A stretch of 64,000 bases of DNA from Mycobacteroides sp. LB1 (GTDB lineage Bacteria; Actinomycetota; Actinomycetes; Mycobacteriales; Mycobacteriaceae): assembly GCF_013449725.1 (NCBI RefSeq), contig NZ_JACCFF010000001.1, forward strand, positions 1,178,001 through 1,242,000, in the 5' to 3' direction. Below, piece by piece: positions 12,488 through 20,885 of this stretch. The notes beneath the pieces were generated by a model. It was not told the DNA's origin and did no database searches. It saw nothing but the letters and a program-made list of their open reading frames with translations. The translations under genes and the position numbers were made by a program. The number at the start of each line of letters is the position of its first letter. The stretch's first letter is position 1.

Positions 12488-13964
12488 GGAACCCTGCCGG
12501 AACCCGCTGCGGCAGATGCACTGTCGCCATCAGATCGAGAGTGCCCGCATCCAGGAGCAGTAGCTGCCCCTCATCGGATCGGCGGTCTACGGCGAATCCG
12601 ATCAGCACACCGTCGTCTTCGGTGGCCGCCGCCGGATTCGGCACGAACGACACCTCCCCCAGCACGACGGCGGGGTCCAGTCGGCTCGAAAGGCTGGTTC
12701 CGGTCTCGTAGTCGTACTTGACGATGCTGGCTCCCGCCGCTTCCCCGGCGCTGAAGAAGTTCTCGACATCCGGCAGGTACCCGTAGCGGTGCTTCTTACC
12801 TGTCAGAGTCTCGTTGATCCGGGGGAATTCGAGGTGCCGGTCGTCCTTGCGCTCCATGTGCACCACACCCTTGGTGAGGTCGATCGTCCAGCGATCGAGC
12901 TGCCCCTTGGCGTCGCTGGGACCCAGCACGTCCTGCGAGAACATCGAGTCGTACCGCACCAGGTCGATCACGAGCACCTCGGAACCGTTGCGGGTTTCGG
13001 AGTACCCGTTGAGCGGGTGGAAGACGTAGCACGGGGCGATCTCGAACCAGCGCACGTCACCACTACCGCCCTCACGCGGCATCACGCCAATCCGGGCCGG
13101 GTACTTGGTATTCCAGGAATACGGGATGGACGGGGAATTGCCCGAGAACTGGCTGGCCTTGGCCGCGATGGGACCAGGAATCTTGACCTTGCCGATGATC
13201 GAATTCATGACGAGCTGGGCGGGCTTGCGCAGCAGCCGCGGCACCGGCACCGACTGGCTGATCATCGACATGTCCAGGGTGACCGGCAGATCATAGAAGA
13301 CGACGTACTTCTCGGTGAGGGTGAAGTCGTGCATCATCGGCGCACCGTGTACTTGGATGTCAACGGTCCGGCGGGCACGGCCGTCGGTGCCGATCACGGA
13401 ATACTGGATGGTGCTTCCACGCGTGAAAGAGTATGAGACGGCATGCATTTCGCCGGTGTCGGGATCGGTATGCGGATGTGCGGTGTATCCGCCCGGAAGG
13501 GTGCCGTCGAAATCGCAGGTGCCTACCGTGTCAAGGTCCTCGGTGAGTTCGTAGTTGGCGATACCGCCCTCGACCAGGGCGATCGTGCGCCCGGCGTGTT
13601 CCATCACGCTGGTGTTCGGTCCGATAACCCCCATACCGGCGCGAGTGCTGATGCCACTAGGACGCGGCTCGCCGAGCGCCTTGCTGACCGACGGAGTGCG
13701 GACCCAGCGATTGCGGTACCACTGCGCCTTGCCGTCGCGCAGCGACAGTCCGTGCACCATCGCGTCCCCACTGAAGAGGTGATAGGTGGCCGGATCGACC
13801 TCGGAAGCCGGGTTGGGACCGTTGCGCAGATACCTGCCGTCGAGATGATCGGGCAGGGTCCCGGTCACCTCAAGGTCGACGCTGTCCATTTCCCGCTCGA
13901 CCGGTTCCCAGATTCCGGTCAGGTAGGGGCTCGTGACGGTAGTCGGTTGGGCGGTCGCGGTCAT
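12465..13964 (-). CDS. Carotenoid cleavage oxygenase (Rv0654-like)
   Basis: Non-haem iron dioxygenase of 499 residues of the carotenoid/apocarotenoid cleavage family. Candidate iron-ligand histidines lie in the family positions TAHPHTDP, GAPMMHDFTLTEKY, YVFHPLNGYSE and the C-terminal FHGNWAPR. Other family signatures are YLRNGPNP and LFSGDAMVHGL. ATG at 13964 is supported by GGAGG 8 nt upstream. It is divergent from a TetR gene across an operator-rich spacer. A mycobacterial enzyme of this group cleaves carotenoids and retinoids; the substrate here is not known. Confidence 0.93.
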   Translation of the reverse strand: MTATAQPTTVTSPYLTGIWEPVEREMDSVDLEVTGTLPDHLDGRYLRNGPNPASEVDPATYHLFSGDAMVHGLSLRDGKAQWYRNRWVRTPSVSKALGEPRPSGISTRAGMGVIGPNTSVMEHAGRTIALVEGGIANYELTEDLDTVGTCDFDGTLPGGYTAHPHTDPDTGEMHAVSYSFTRGSTIQYSVIGTDGRARRTVDIQVHGAPMMHDFTLTEKYVVFYDLPVTLDMSMISQSVPVPRLLRKPAQLVMNSIIGKVKIPGPIAAKASQFSGNSPSIPYSWNTKYPARIGVMPREGGSGDVRWFEIAPCYVFHPLNGYSETRNGSEVLVIDLVRYDSMFSQDVLGPSDAKGQLDRWTIDLTKGVVHMERKDDRHLEFPRINETLTGKKHRYGYLPDVENFFSAGEAAGASIVKYDYETGTSLSSRLDPAVVLGEVSFVPNPAAATEDDGVLIGFAVDRRSDEGQLLLLDAGTLDLMATVHLPQRVPAGFHGNWAPR

Positions 13965-13988
13965 CGTTGTCCTCCAGGGCTGGGTGGC

Positions 13989-14012
13989 ATAACACTGTTA
14001 TTACGACGTTAT
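13989..14012. promoter_or_regulatory. Two overlapping palindromic TetR operators
   Basis: The spacer between the carotenoid oxygenase and the TetR gene holds ATAACACTGTTAT (13989-14001), a 13-bp palindrome. It is immediately overlapped by ATTACGACGTTAT (14000-14012), an imperfect copy matching it at 9 of 13 positions. The centres are 11 bp apart, one helical turn. Placement between divergent genes suggests cooperative binding by the TetR product with control of both promoters. Confidence 0.6.
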
Positions 14013-14049
14013 GGTGAATCTACTCCCGTTGTGCGAACATGGCAAGACC

Positions 14050-14766
14050 ATGAGCTCATCCGTGCCGAAAAATAGTCAAGAGAACGACCGGAACGCCGCC
14101 CGCAATCCCCGGGTCGACCTTGTCTCCGCAGCCGTACAGCTTCTGAACGAGCAGGGCCCCGATGCACTGCAGACGCGCAAGATCGCCGCTGCCGCCGGCA
14201 CCTCCACCATGGCGGTCTACACATACTTCGGTGGTATCCGTGAGCTCATCGCCGAGGTAGCCGAGGAGGGGCTGCGACAGTTCTCCGGCGCACAGGCAGA
14301 CGTACCCCAGACCGACGACCCCATCGCCGATTTCATGGTGACGGGCATGGCCTATCGGCAGTTCGCCATCGACTACCCACACATGTACCGACTGATGTTC
14401 GGCGTTACGAGCGCGCACGGTATCAACGCCCCCAGCCGCAACATGTTCAACACCGTGCACCTGACACCGCAGCACGCCAGCGCCACACAGCTCTATCGCA
14501 GTGTGCAACGCGCGATGGCCGCGGGCCGGATCGACGGCTCCCCCGACGACGCCGCAAAGGTCGCCGCGACCGCCGCCAAGTTCTGGACCATCATGCATGG
14601 GTTCGTCATGCTCGAGCTGGCCGGTTTCTGGGGTGAGGATGGCGTGGCGGTGGGCCCGGTGCTGGGCTCTATGACCACCGATCTGCTTATCGCACTGGGC
14701 GATACCCCCGAACGGGTGAGCAGCTCGGCGGCCATCGCCGCGACCCGGCTTGCCGCGTCGATCTAA
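14050..14766 (+). CDS. TetR family regulator (Rv0653c-like)
   Basis: Predicted repressor of 238 residues. The N-terminal helix-turn-helix is at about residues 20-66 (LVSAAVQLLNEQGPDALQTR, then IAAAAGTSTMAVYTYFGGIREL); the rest is an all-helical ligand-binding domain. The ATG at 14050 gives the usual short N-terminal arm; ATG at 14011 would lie inside the operator. Position and orientation match M. tuberculosis Rv0653c next to the carotenoid oxygenase, so that gene is its likely target. The ligand is unknown. Confidence 0.88.
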   Translation: MSSSVPKNSQENDRNAARNPRVDLVSAAVQLLNEQGPDALQTRKIAAAAGTSTMAVYTYFGGIRELIAEVAEEGLRQFSGAQADVPQTDDPIADFMVTGMAYRQFAIDYPHMYRLMFGVTSAHGINAPSRNMFNTVHLTPQHASATQLYRSVQRAMAAGRIDGSPDDAAKVAATAAKFWTIMHGFVMLELAGFWGEDGVAVGPVLGSMTTDLLIALGDTPERVSSSAAIAATRLAASI

Positions 14767-15077
14767 GGAGCCCAGGAGATTTCATAACCGTCGCCTTCCT
14801 TCGGCAGCGGGACGGGAGATGGCGGCAGGACGGGCTGGGACAACGACTTCTTGTCATGCATGGCCGTCATGGCGCGGGTTGCCGTTGCAATAGGGGCGCG
14901 CATATCGAAAGCGAGACGCGCCATTAGCCGGCTGCGTAATTCGTCATCGGTCGGCGTCTTCGTTCGTGGTCCGACTGTGGGTACGGCCGAGGTCGGGGTG
15001 CGGCGACCGCGCCGAGTGCGAAGCACTATAAGGACGACCACGAAACCGGCCAACGCGACGAGTAGATAGGCGCTCAT
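14763..15077 (-). CDS. Single-pass membrane protein of unknown function
   Basis: A 104-residue protein with one N-terminal membrane helix (AYLLVALAGFVVVLIVLRT), then a basic stop-transfer stretch RRGRRTPTS and a proline-rich cytoplasmic tail ending EGDGYEISWAP. No family recognised. Its 3' end overlaps the convergent TetR gene by 4 bp. No strong ribosome-binding site is visible before the ATG at 15077. Confidence 0.6.
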   Translation of the reverse strand: MSAYLLVALAGFVVVLIVLRTRRGRRTPTSAVPTVGPRTKTPTDDELRSRLMARLAFDMRAPIATATRAMTAMHDKKSLSQPVLPPSPVPLPKEGDGYEISWAP

Positions 15078-15125
15078 ACAACCGAGTGTCCGGATTCCGA
15101 TGGCTTCCCGCAGGGATCAAAACGA

Positions 15126-15163
15126 AACCGGCCCCGGAAATCCGAAGATTCCCGGGGCCGGTT
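15126..15163 (-). terminator. Rho-independent terminator of the rplJL operon
   Basis: A 12-bp perfect stem (AACCGGCCCCGG at 15126-15137 pairing with 15152-15163) with a 14-nt loop lies 14 bp past the rplL stop. On the minus strand it is followed by TTTCGTTTT-like sequence. Confidence 0.8.
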
Positions 15164-15177
15164 CGCGGTACTGCGGA

Positions 15178-15564
15178 CTACTTGACCGAGACGGTGGCGC
15201 CAGCGGCCTCGAGCTTGGCCTTGGCGTCGTCGGCGGCCTCCTTGGCCACCTTCTCCAGCAGCGGCTTGGGGGCCGCGTCAACCAGGTCCTTGGCTTCCTT
15301 CAGACCCAGGCCGGAAACGATCTCGCGCACAACCTTGATGACGCCGATCTTCTTGTCACCGGCGCTCTCCAGGATGACGTCGAACTCGCTCTGCTCTTCG
15401 GCGGCCTCGGCGGCCGGGGCAGCGCCACCGGCAGCGGCGACGGCGACCGGAGCGGCAGCGGTGACCTCGAAGACCTCTTCGAAGGTCTTGACGAACTCGG
15501 ACAGCTCAAGCAGCGTCAGCTCCTTGAAAGCATCGATCAACTCTTCGGTGCTCAGCTTTGCCAT
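15178..15564 (-). CDS. rplL: 50S ribosomal protein L7/L12
   Basis: Stalk protein of the large ribosomal subunit, 128 residues, which recruits translation factors. The N-terminal dimerisation domain ([20 protein letters not shown]), the alanine-rich hinge ([20 protein letters not shown]) and the C-terminal factor-binding domain ([20 protein letters not shown]) are all present. It is the second gene of the rplJ-rplL operon, 50 bp after rplJ, under the L10 leader. Confidence 0.98.
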   Translation of the reverse strand: MAKLSTEELIDAFKELTLLELSEFVKTFEEVFEVTAAAPVAVAAAGGAAPAAEAAEEQSEFDVILESAGDKKIGVIKVVREIVSGLGLKEAKDLVDAAPKPLLEKVAKEAADDAKAKLEAAGATVSVK

Positions 15565-15614
15565 AATGTTGGTTCCTTCCTTGATTTACAACAGGTTTGG
15601 TTGGTACTGGCTTG

Positions 15615-16145
15615 TCAGGCAGCCGATTCCTCGGCGGCCCTCTTCTCCTGCAGGGCGGCGGCCAGGCGTGCAACCTGAGACGCCGGGGCGTTGAACAGCC
15701 CGGCGGCCTTGGCCAGGTTGCCCTTCATAGCGCCGGCCAGCTTGGCCAGCAGCACCTCGCGCGATTCCAGATCGGCGATGCGCTCAACCTCGGCAACTGA
15801 CAGAGCGCGGCCATCCATGTAGCCGCCCTTGATGATCAGAGCCTTGTTATCTTTCGCGAAGGTCTTGATGGCCTTCGCAGCGTCCACGGGCTCACCCTTG
15901 ATGAACGCGATTGCCGTTGGGCCGCTGAACAATTCGTCCAGACCCTCCACACCGGCATCCGCAGCCGCACGCTTAACCAGCGTGTTCTTGGCCACGGAGT
16001 AGGTGGCGGAAGTACCGAGAGCGCGACGCAGGGTGCCCAGAGCGGACACCGACAAGCCGCGGTACTCGGTGATCACAGTGGCAGTCGAACCCTTGAACTG
16101 CTCAGTGATCTCGGCAACGGCGGAGACCTTTTCAGTCTTAGCCAT
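15615..16145 (-). CDS. rplJ: 50S ribosomal protein L10
   Basis: Stalk-base protein of 176 residues that anchors L7/L12 dimers. Recognisable stretches are [33 protein letters not shown] and the C-terminal L12-binding helix. The ATG at 16145 is chosen because GAGGAGG lies 6 nt before it; five codons of upstream reading frame are not used. Expression is expected to be autoregulated by L10 binding the leader mRNA. Confidence 0.97.
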   Translation of the reverse strand: MAKTEKVSAVAEITEQFKGSTATVITEYRGLSVSALGTLRRALGTSATYSVAKNTLVKRAAADAGVEGLDELFSGPTAIAFIKGEPVDAAKAIKTFAKDNKALIIKGGYMDGRALSVAEVERIADLESREVLLAKLAGAMKGNLAKAAGLFNAPASQVARLAAALQEKRAAEESAA

Positions 16146-16215
16146 GTATTGCCTCCTCATCTCGTTTCGGTCGTTCCACCTGGGACAGCCGACAAGAGAG
16201 GGGCCGAAATGATAA

Positions 16216-16400
16216 ACGCCCCGACGCAGGATGCGGTCGGGGCGCGATAACCTACGGACTTCTCATCCAAAGGTCGAACCTCGTCCTCCTGCGTGGGCCG
16301 CCGAGAATCATCTCGGACCTTCAACCTCGCAAGAGGTGACCGACGGTCTTCGGTGGAGCTGCATCAGGCTACCGCAGGTCGGGTGCACAATCCAAAACCC
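16216..16400 (-). ncRNA. Ribosomal protein L10 leader with attenuator hairpin
   Basis: The mRNA leader of rplJ contains a folded region resembling actinobacterial L10 leaders (minus-strand GACCGTCGGTCACCTCTTGC, then GAGGTTGAAGGTC). It ends in a strong hairpin with arms CGCCCCGAC/GTCGGGGCG at 16236-16244 and 16217-16225, followed by TTTATCATTT. That last hairpin has terminator form, so L10-dependent attenuation is plausible. The whole 371 bp from rplJ to the next gene (16146-16516) is otherwise without a convincing gene. Boundaries are approximate. Confidence 0.7.
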
Positions 16401-16516
16401 TCTCCGGCGAACGTGTGCCCTATGCACGTAAGCTGCGCCGTTTGGGTGTGTATCCCCCACGCTCGACGCATCTCAGGTCCTCGACGCATTCAGGTCGTAG
16501 TGGTAGCAAGGAGGAC

Positions 16517-17452
16517 GTGCCTTCGCAGCCTGAGGCGCCATCCCCCACCCGGACCGGCGTCGCCCACAATGGCGATATCGAGCTCTTTTACGAGGACTTG
16601 GGTAAGCCTGAGAATCCCGCCGTCATCCTCGTGATGGGAGTGGCAGCACAGCTCCCGATGTGGCCGGACGGGTTCTGCCAGCGGCTCATCGACAGCGGTT
16701 ACCGGGTGATTCGCTTCGATAACCGCGATTGCGGGCTGTCGACCAAACTGGACGGCCACCGAGCGCCGGGACCGATCTATCGCCGCGTGGTGCGCTACGC
16801 GTTCGGCATAGGCAGCGAGGTCCCGTACACGCTGGTCGATATGGCCGGGGACGTCCGCAGCCTCATGGATCATCTGAGCATCGAGCGGGCTCATATCGCG
16901 GGTGCCTCGATGGGCGGCATGATCACGCAGGTCTTCGCGGGCACCTTCCCCGAACGCGTCCATTCGGTCGGCATCATCTACTCGGCGACCGGGCGCCCGT
17001 TCTCCCGGCTGCCATCCTGGGAGTTGATCAGGACCGCCATGACTGCCCCGGGCAAGGACGCTACGGCCGCGGAATGGCTCGAATTCGAGATCAACAACGG
17101 CATCGTCTACAACGGGCCCGAAAACCTTCCCTCCCGCGAGCAGCTCCGTCGGCGCATCCTTGACCATAAGGCCCGCAGCGACTACCCGATCGGCACCGTG
17201 CGGCAGTTCGACGCCATCCTGGGCACCGGCAGCCTGCTGCGGTTCACCCGCGCCATCACCGCCCCGACGGTTGTTATCCACGGCCGCAACGACCCATTGG
17301 TGCCCTATCAGAACGGGCGAGTGGTGGCCAAGAACATCCGCCACTCGCGTTTCGCGCTCATCGACGGCATGGGGCACGATCTGCCGGAACCTGTCTGGGA
17401 ACCCGTGACCAGAGAGTTGTTGGCAACTTTTGACAGCTGCGTACAGGACTGA
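16517..17452 (+). CDS. Alpha/beta hydrolase, LipG-like
   Basis: Predicted esterase/lipase of 311 residues. The nucleophile elbow is GASMGG; the strand VIRFDNRDCGLSTK is a hallmark of the LipG group; the acid and histidine are in VVIHGRNDPLVP and IDGMGHDLPEP. GTG at 16517 is preferred because GGAGG precedes it closely, though that spacing is short; an ATG at 16415 would add 34 unconserved residues. It is a paralogue of the hydrolase at 18902, and the two flank an ABC1 kinase. Substrate unknown. Confidence 0.85.
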   Translation: MPSQPEAPSPTRTGVAHNGDIELFYEDLGKPENPAVILVMGVAAQLPMWPDGFCQRLIDSGYRVIRFDNRDCGLSTKLDGHRAPGPIYRRVVRYAFGIGSEVPYTLVDMAGDVRSLMDHLSIERAHIAGASMGGMITQVFAGTFPERVHSVGIIYSATGRPFSRLPSWELIRTAMTAPGKDATAAEWLEFEINNGIVYNGPENLPSREQLRRRILDHKARSDYPIGTVRQFDAILGTGSLLRFTRAITAPTVVIHGRNDPLVPYQNGRVVAKNIRHSRFALIDGMGHDLPEPVWEPVTRELLATFDSCVQD

Positions 17453-17514
17453 GTAGGGCCGCGCGGGCCCGATGCGGCACACTTGCATTTCATGACTGCC
17501 CAAGGACGCGCGCG

Positions 17515-18900
17515 ATGAGCCGCTCGCGTGAAGAGCATCAGCCCGGCCGGAGCGTAGGTGACGGCCGCGCACGTCAGGTGGCACCGCTAGGGCGCGTGGC
17601 GTTGCTCTCCGAGGCCGCACGTCTGGGCACCACCGGCTGGCAGGTCGCCCGTACCGCAGGACGTGTGCTGGGCAAGCTCACCAAAAAGGGCAGCTTCGAA
17701 CAGAAAGTGATCGCCGAGCTTCCGCAGACGTTCTCCGATCTTGGTCCCACATACGTCAAGCTCGGACAGATCATCGCGTCCAGTCCGGGCGCGTTCGGAG
17801 AGTCTCTGTCTCGCGAATTCCGCGGGCTCCTGGACCGCGTTCCGCCCGCCGATCCCACGCAGGTCCGTGAGCTGATCATCGGCGAGCTCGGCTCGGAACC
17901 CGAGAAGCTGTTCGCCTCCTTCGACCCCGAGCCGTTCGCATCCGCGTCAATCGCCCAGGTGCATTACGCGACACTGCATTCCGGCGAGGATGTGGTAGTC
18001 AAGATCCAACGTCCGGGCATCCGTCGCCGGGTGGCAGCCGACCTGCAGATCCTGAAGCGCGGAGCGTCATTACTGGAGCTCGGCAAGGTCGGCCGGATGC
18101 TCTCGGCCCGCGACGTGGTAGACGATTTCTCCGGAAACCTTTCCGAGGAACTGGATTTCCTCGCCGAGGGCCAGGCCATGCAAACCTGGGTGGAGCACCT
18201 GCACACCTCGTCCCTCGGTAAGAACATCCGTGTGCCCGATGTGCACTGGCACTACACGACGTCCAAAGTGCTCACCATGGAGCGGGTGCACGGCATTCGG
18301 ATCGATGACGCGCCGAACATTCGCAAGGCCGGATTCGACGGCACCGAACTGGTGAAGTCGCTGTTGTTCTCGGTGTTCGAATCCGGTCTGCGCCAAGGCT
18401 TGTTCCACGGCGATCTCCACGCAGGCAACCTGCTGGTGGATGAAGAGGGCCGGATCGTATTCCTGGACTTCGGCATCGTCGGCTTTATCGACCCGCGGAC
18501 TCGTTGGCTGTTGCGCGAACTGATCCACGCGCTACTGGTCAAAAAGGATCATCGCGCCGCAGGCAAGATCGTGGTGCTGCTGGGCGCCGTCGGTAATCCC
18601 GGCGACGCCGATAAGGGCACCCAAGACATCCGGGCCTTCGCCACTCCACTCACGATGAAATCGCTTGACGACATGTCGTATTCGGACATCGGCAAGCAGC
18701 TGTCCACACTCGCCGACCAGTATGACGTCAAGCTGCCGCGCGAGCTGGTGCTCATCGGTAAGCAATTCCTGTACGTGGAGCGATACATGAAACTGCTGGC
18801 GCCACGTTGGCAGATGATGGAGGACCCCGAGCTCAAGGGTTACTTCGGTAATTTCATCGTTGATATCAGCCGTGAGCACAACCGCGAGGGAGACATCTGA
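17515..18900 (+). CDS. ABC1/UbiB-family atypical kinase (Rv0647c-like)
   Basis: Predicted membrane-associated atypical kinase/ATPase of 461 residues; UbiB relatives support isoprenoid-quinone or lipid metabolism. Motifs in order are KLGQIIASSPGAF (KxGQ), the nucleotide loop FASASIAQVH, VVKIQRPG (lysine), LSEELDF, FHGDLHAGNLL (catalytic HGD) and FLDFGIVG (DFG-like). It sits between two LipG-like genes, with the downstream start 1 bp after its stop, so they form an operon. The association with LipG is also seen in M. tuberculosis. Confidence 0.92.
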   Translation: MSRSREEHQPGRSVGDGRARQVAPLGRVALLSEAARLGTTGWQVARTAGRVLGKLTKKGSFEQKVIAELPQTFSDLGPTYVKLGQIIASSPGAFGESLSREFRGLLDRVPPADPTQVRELIIGELGSEPEKLFASFDPEPFASASIAQVHYATLHSGEDVVVKIQRPGIRRRVAADLQILKRGASLLELGKVGRMLSARDVVDDFSGNLSEELDFLAEGQAMQTWVEHLHTSSLGKNIRVPDVHWHYTTSKVLTMERVHGIRIDDAPNIRKAGFDGTELVKSLLFSVFESGLRQGLFHGDLHAGNLLVDEEGRIVFLDFGIVGFIDPRTRWLLRELIHALLVKKDHRAAGKIVVLLGAVGNPGDADKGTQDIRAFATPLTMKSLDDMSYSDIGKQLSTLADQYDVKLPRELVLIGKQFLYVERYMKLLAPRWQMMEDPELKGYFGNFIVDISREHNREGDI

Positions 18901-18901
18901 G

Positions 18902-19846
18902 ATGACAGCCAACACCGCGAAGGTCGGCGATATCGAGCTGTGTTACGAGGAGTTCGGTAATCCGACCGATCCCGCGGTTCTGCTCATCATGGGCATCGGC
19001 GCGCAGATGGTGTTCTGGCGCAACGAGTTCTGCCAGCAGATCGCCGATCAGGGCTACCGGGTCATCCGATTCGACAACCGCGACTGCGGCCTTTCGACCA
19101 AACTGGACGGCGTGCGTGCCGGTGGCGGCTCGCTCCTTCCGAGTATGGCGAAATTCCTTGCCGGAGTGAAGATCACCGGAACTGCCTACACGTTGGTGGA
19201 CATGGCGGGTGACGCGGCGGGACTACTCGACCATCTTGGTATCGAGCGCGCGCACATCGTGGGCGCCTCGATGGGCGGCATGATCGCGCAGGTTTTCGCC
19301 GCCGAGCATCCCGATCGGACCGAGACGGTCACCATCATCATGTCGAGCAACAATCAGGCATTCCTGCCGCCGCCCGGACCACGCCAGCTGATGGCACTGC
19401 TGAAAGCTCCGCCTGCCGACGCTACCCGCGAGGAGATCATCGCCAACAGCGTGCAGGTCGGCCGAACCATCGGCAGTCCGAAATACCGCCAACCCGAGGC
19501 GAAGTCGTACAAGCACGCGGCCGAGTACTACGACCGGAGCCACTACCCCAGGGGATTCGCCCGGCAGTTCGCCGCCATCATGGGAACTGGCAGCCTGGCG
19601 CCATTCGACAACCGAATCACCTCCCCCGCGCTGGTTTTGCATGGCAAGGCAGACAAGCTGATGCGCCCTTCGGGTGCGCGCGCCATTGCCCGAGCCATCC
19701 CCGGAGCACGGCTGGCACTGATCGACGGGATGGGTCACGATCTGCCCGAGCTGCTGTGGAACCGGATAATTGCCAAGCTCACCGAGAATTTCGCCCTATC
19801 GGAGCCCGCAGCCGATACAACGGAATCCGAGGCCGCGGGCCGCTAA
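18902..19846 (+). CDS. lipG: Alpha/beta hydrolase LipG
   Basis: Esterase/lipase of 314 residues, closest by eye to mycobacterial LipG. Features are VIRFDNRDCGLSTKLDG, the nucleophile elbow GASMGGMIAQVFAAEH, LVLHGKADKLMRPSGARAIA (acid region) and LIDGMGHDLPE (histidine). The ATG at 18902 lies one base after the kinase stop with GAGGGAG upstream, so translation is coupled. Position between the kinase and a mycolic-acid methyltransferase matches the lipG-mmaA region of M. tuberculosis and hints at a cell-envelope role. Confidence 0.88.
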   Translation: MTANTAKVGDIELCYEEFGNPTDPAVLLIMGIGAQMVFWRNEFCQQIADQGYRVIRFDNRDCGLSTKLDGVRAGGGSLLPSMAKFLAGVKITGTAYTLVDMAGDAAGLLDHLGIERAHIVGASMGGMIAQVFAAEHPDRTETVTIIMSSNNQAFLPPPGPRQLMALLKAPPADATREEIIANSVQVGRTIGSPKYRQPEAKSYKHAAEYYDRSHYPRGFARQFAAIMGTGSLAPFDNRITSPALVLHGKADKLMRPSGARAIARAIPGARLALIDGMGHDLPELLWNRIIAKLTENFALSEPAADTTESEAAGR

Positions 19847-20024
19847 TTAGCTCCCGTACGAAACGGTTTCGCAGCGGTCAGACGGCGCGTTAATTATCCG
19901 CGCAACCCTTGTCGCTGCTGCTCTGTTGTTCTAGCCTCAGCTCGGGACAACAGCCAGTACCAGCTTCAATCAATCACCCGCGCGCCGTTCGGGGCATCGC
20001 GCCATCGTCGTGGGAGGCCGCCCT

Positions 20025-20885
20025 ATGTCCAAATTGACCCCAAAATTCTCCGATATACAGGCACATTACGACTTATCCGATGACTTCTTCGCGCTGTTTC
20101 TCGACCCCAGCAGAACGTACAGCTGCGCGTATTTCGAGCCCGAGAACCTGACGCTTGAGCAGGCCCAGCAGGCCAAGATCGATCTCGCTCTCGGAAAACT
20201 GAACCTCGAACCCGGAATGACCCTGCTGGACGTGGGATGCGGCTGGGGTTCCACCATGAAACGCGCTCTCGAACACTACGACGTCAATGTCATCGGCCTG
20301 ACGCTCAGCGAAAATCAATTCGCGTATGTCAACAAGGTCCTCGACTCCGCTGAAAGTTCGCGGATACACGAGGTCCGGTTGGCCGGGTGGGAAGAATTCG
20401 ACGGCACCGTCGACCGAATAGTCAGTATTGGCGCCTTCGAGCATTTCGGCCACGAACGGTATGCCAGCTTCTTCGCGATGGCCCATCGGGCACTGCCGGA
20501 CGACGGGAAGATGTTGTTACACACCATCGTCAGCTATCACCCTGACGAGTTGCGGCGCATGGGCGTTCCGGTGCTGATGTCGAGGATCTACTTCATGCAC
20601 TTCATGCTCACCGAGATCTTTCCCGGCGGACGGCTACCTTCGGAATCGATGGTCGACGAGCACACTGACCGCGCCGGTTTCCAGGTAACCCGCCACCAGC
20701 GCCTGCAACTCCACTATGCGCGCACCCTGGACTGCTGGGCGGAGAACCTGGTCGCCCATAAGGATGAAGCGATCGCTCTTCAATCCCAAGAGGTTTACGA
20801 CAGGTACATCAAGTACCTGACCGGGTGCGCCGACGCATTCCGCGAGCGCTGGATCGACGTCGTTCAGTTCACCTGCGAGAAGTAG
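20025..20885 (+). CDS. Mycolic acid / cyclopropane-fatty-acid methyltransferase (MmaA/CmaA family)
   Basis: SAM-dependent methyltransferase of 286 residues modifying meromycolate chains. Family signatures are IQAHYDLSDDFFALFLDPSR, TYSCAYFEPENLTLEQAQ, the SAM motif LLDVGCGWGSTM, GLTLSENQ and VSIGAFEHFGHERY. The ATG at 20025 follows GGGAGG. Which mycolate position it modifies cannot be told from sequence. Its 3' end overlaps the convergent glpD1 gene by 22 bp. The location corresponds to the mmaA cluster of M. tuberculosis, here with a single gene. Confidence 0.93.
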   Translation: MSKLTPKFSDIQAHYDLSDDFFALFLDPSRTYSCAYFEPENLTLEQAQQAKIDLALGKLNLEPGMTLLDVGCGWGSTMKRALEHYDVNVIGLTLSENQFAYVNKVLDSAESSRIHEVRLAGWEEFDGTVDRIVSIGAFEHFGHERYASFFAMAHRALPDDGKMLLHTIVSYHPDELRRMGVPVLMSRIYFMHFMLTEIFPGGRLPSESMVDEHTDRAGFQVTRHQRLQLHYARTLDCWAENLVAHKDEAIALQSQEVYDRYIKYLTGCADAFRERWIDVVQFTCEK

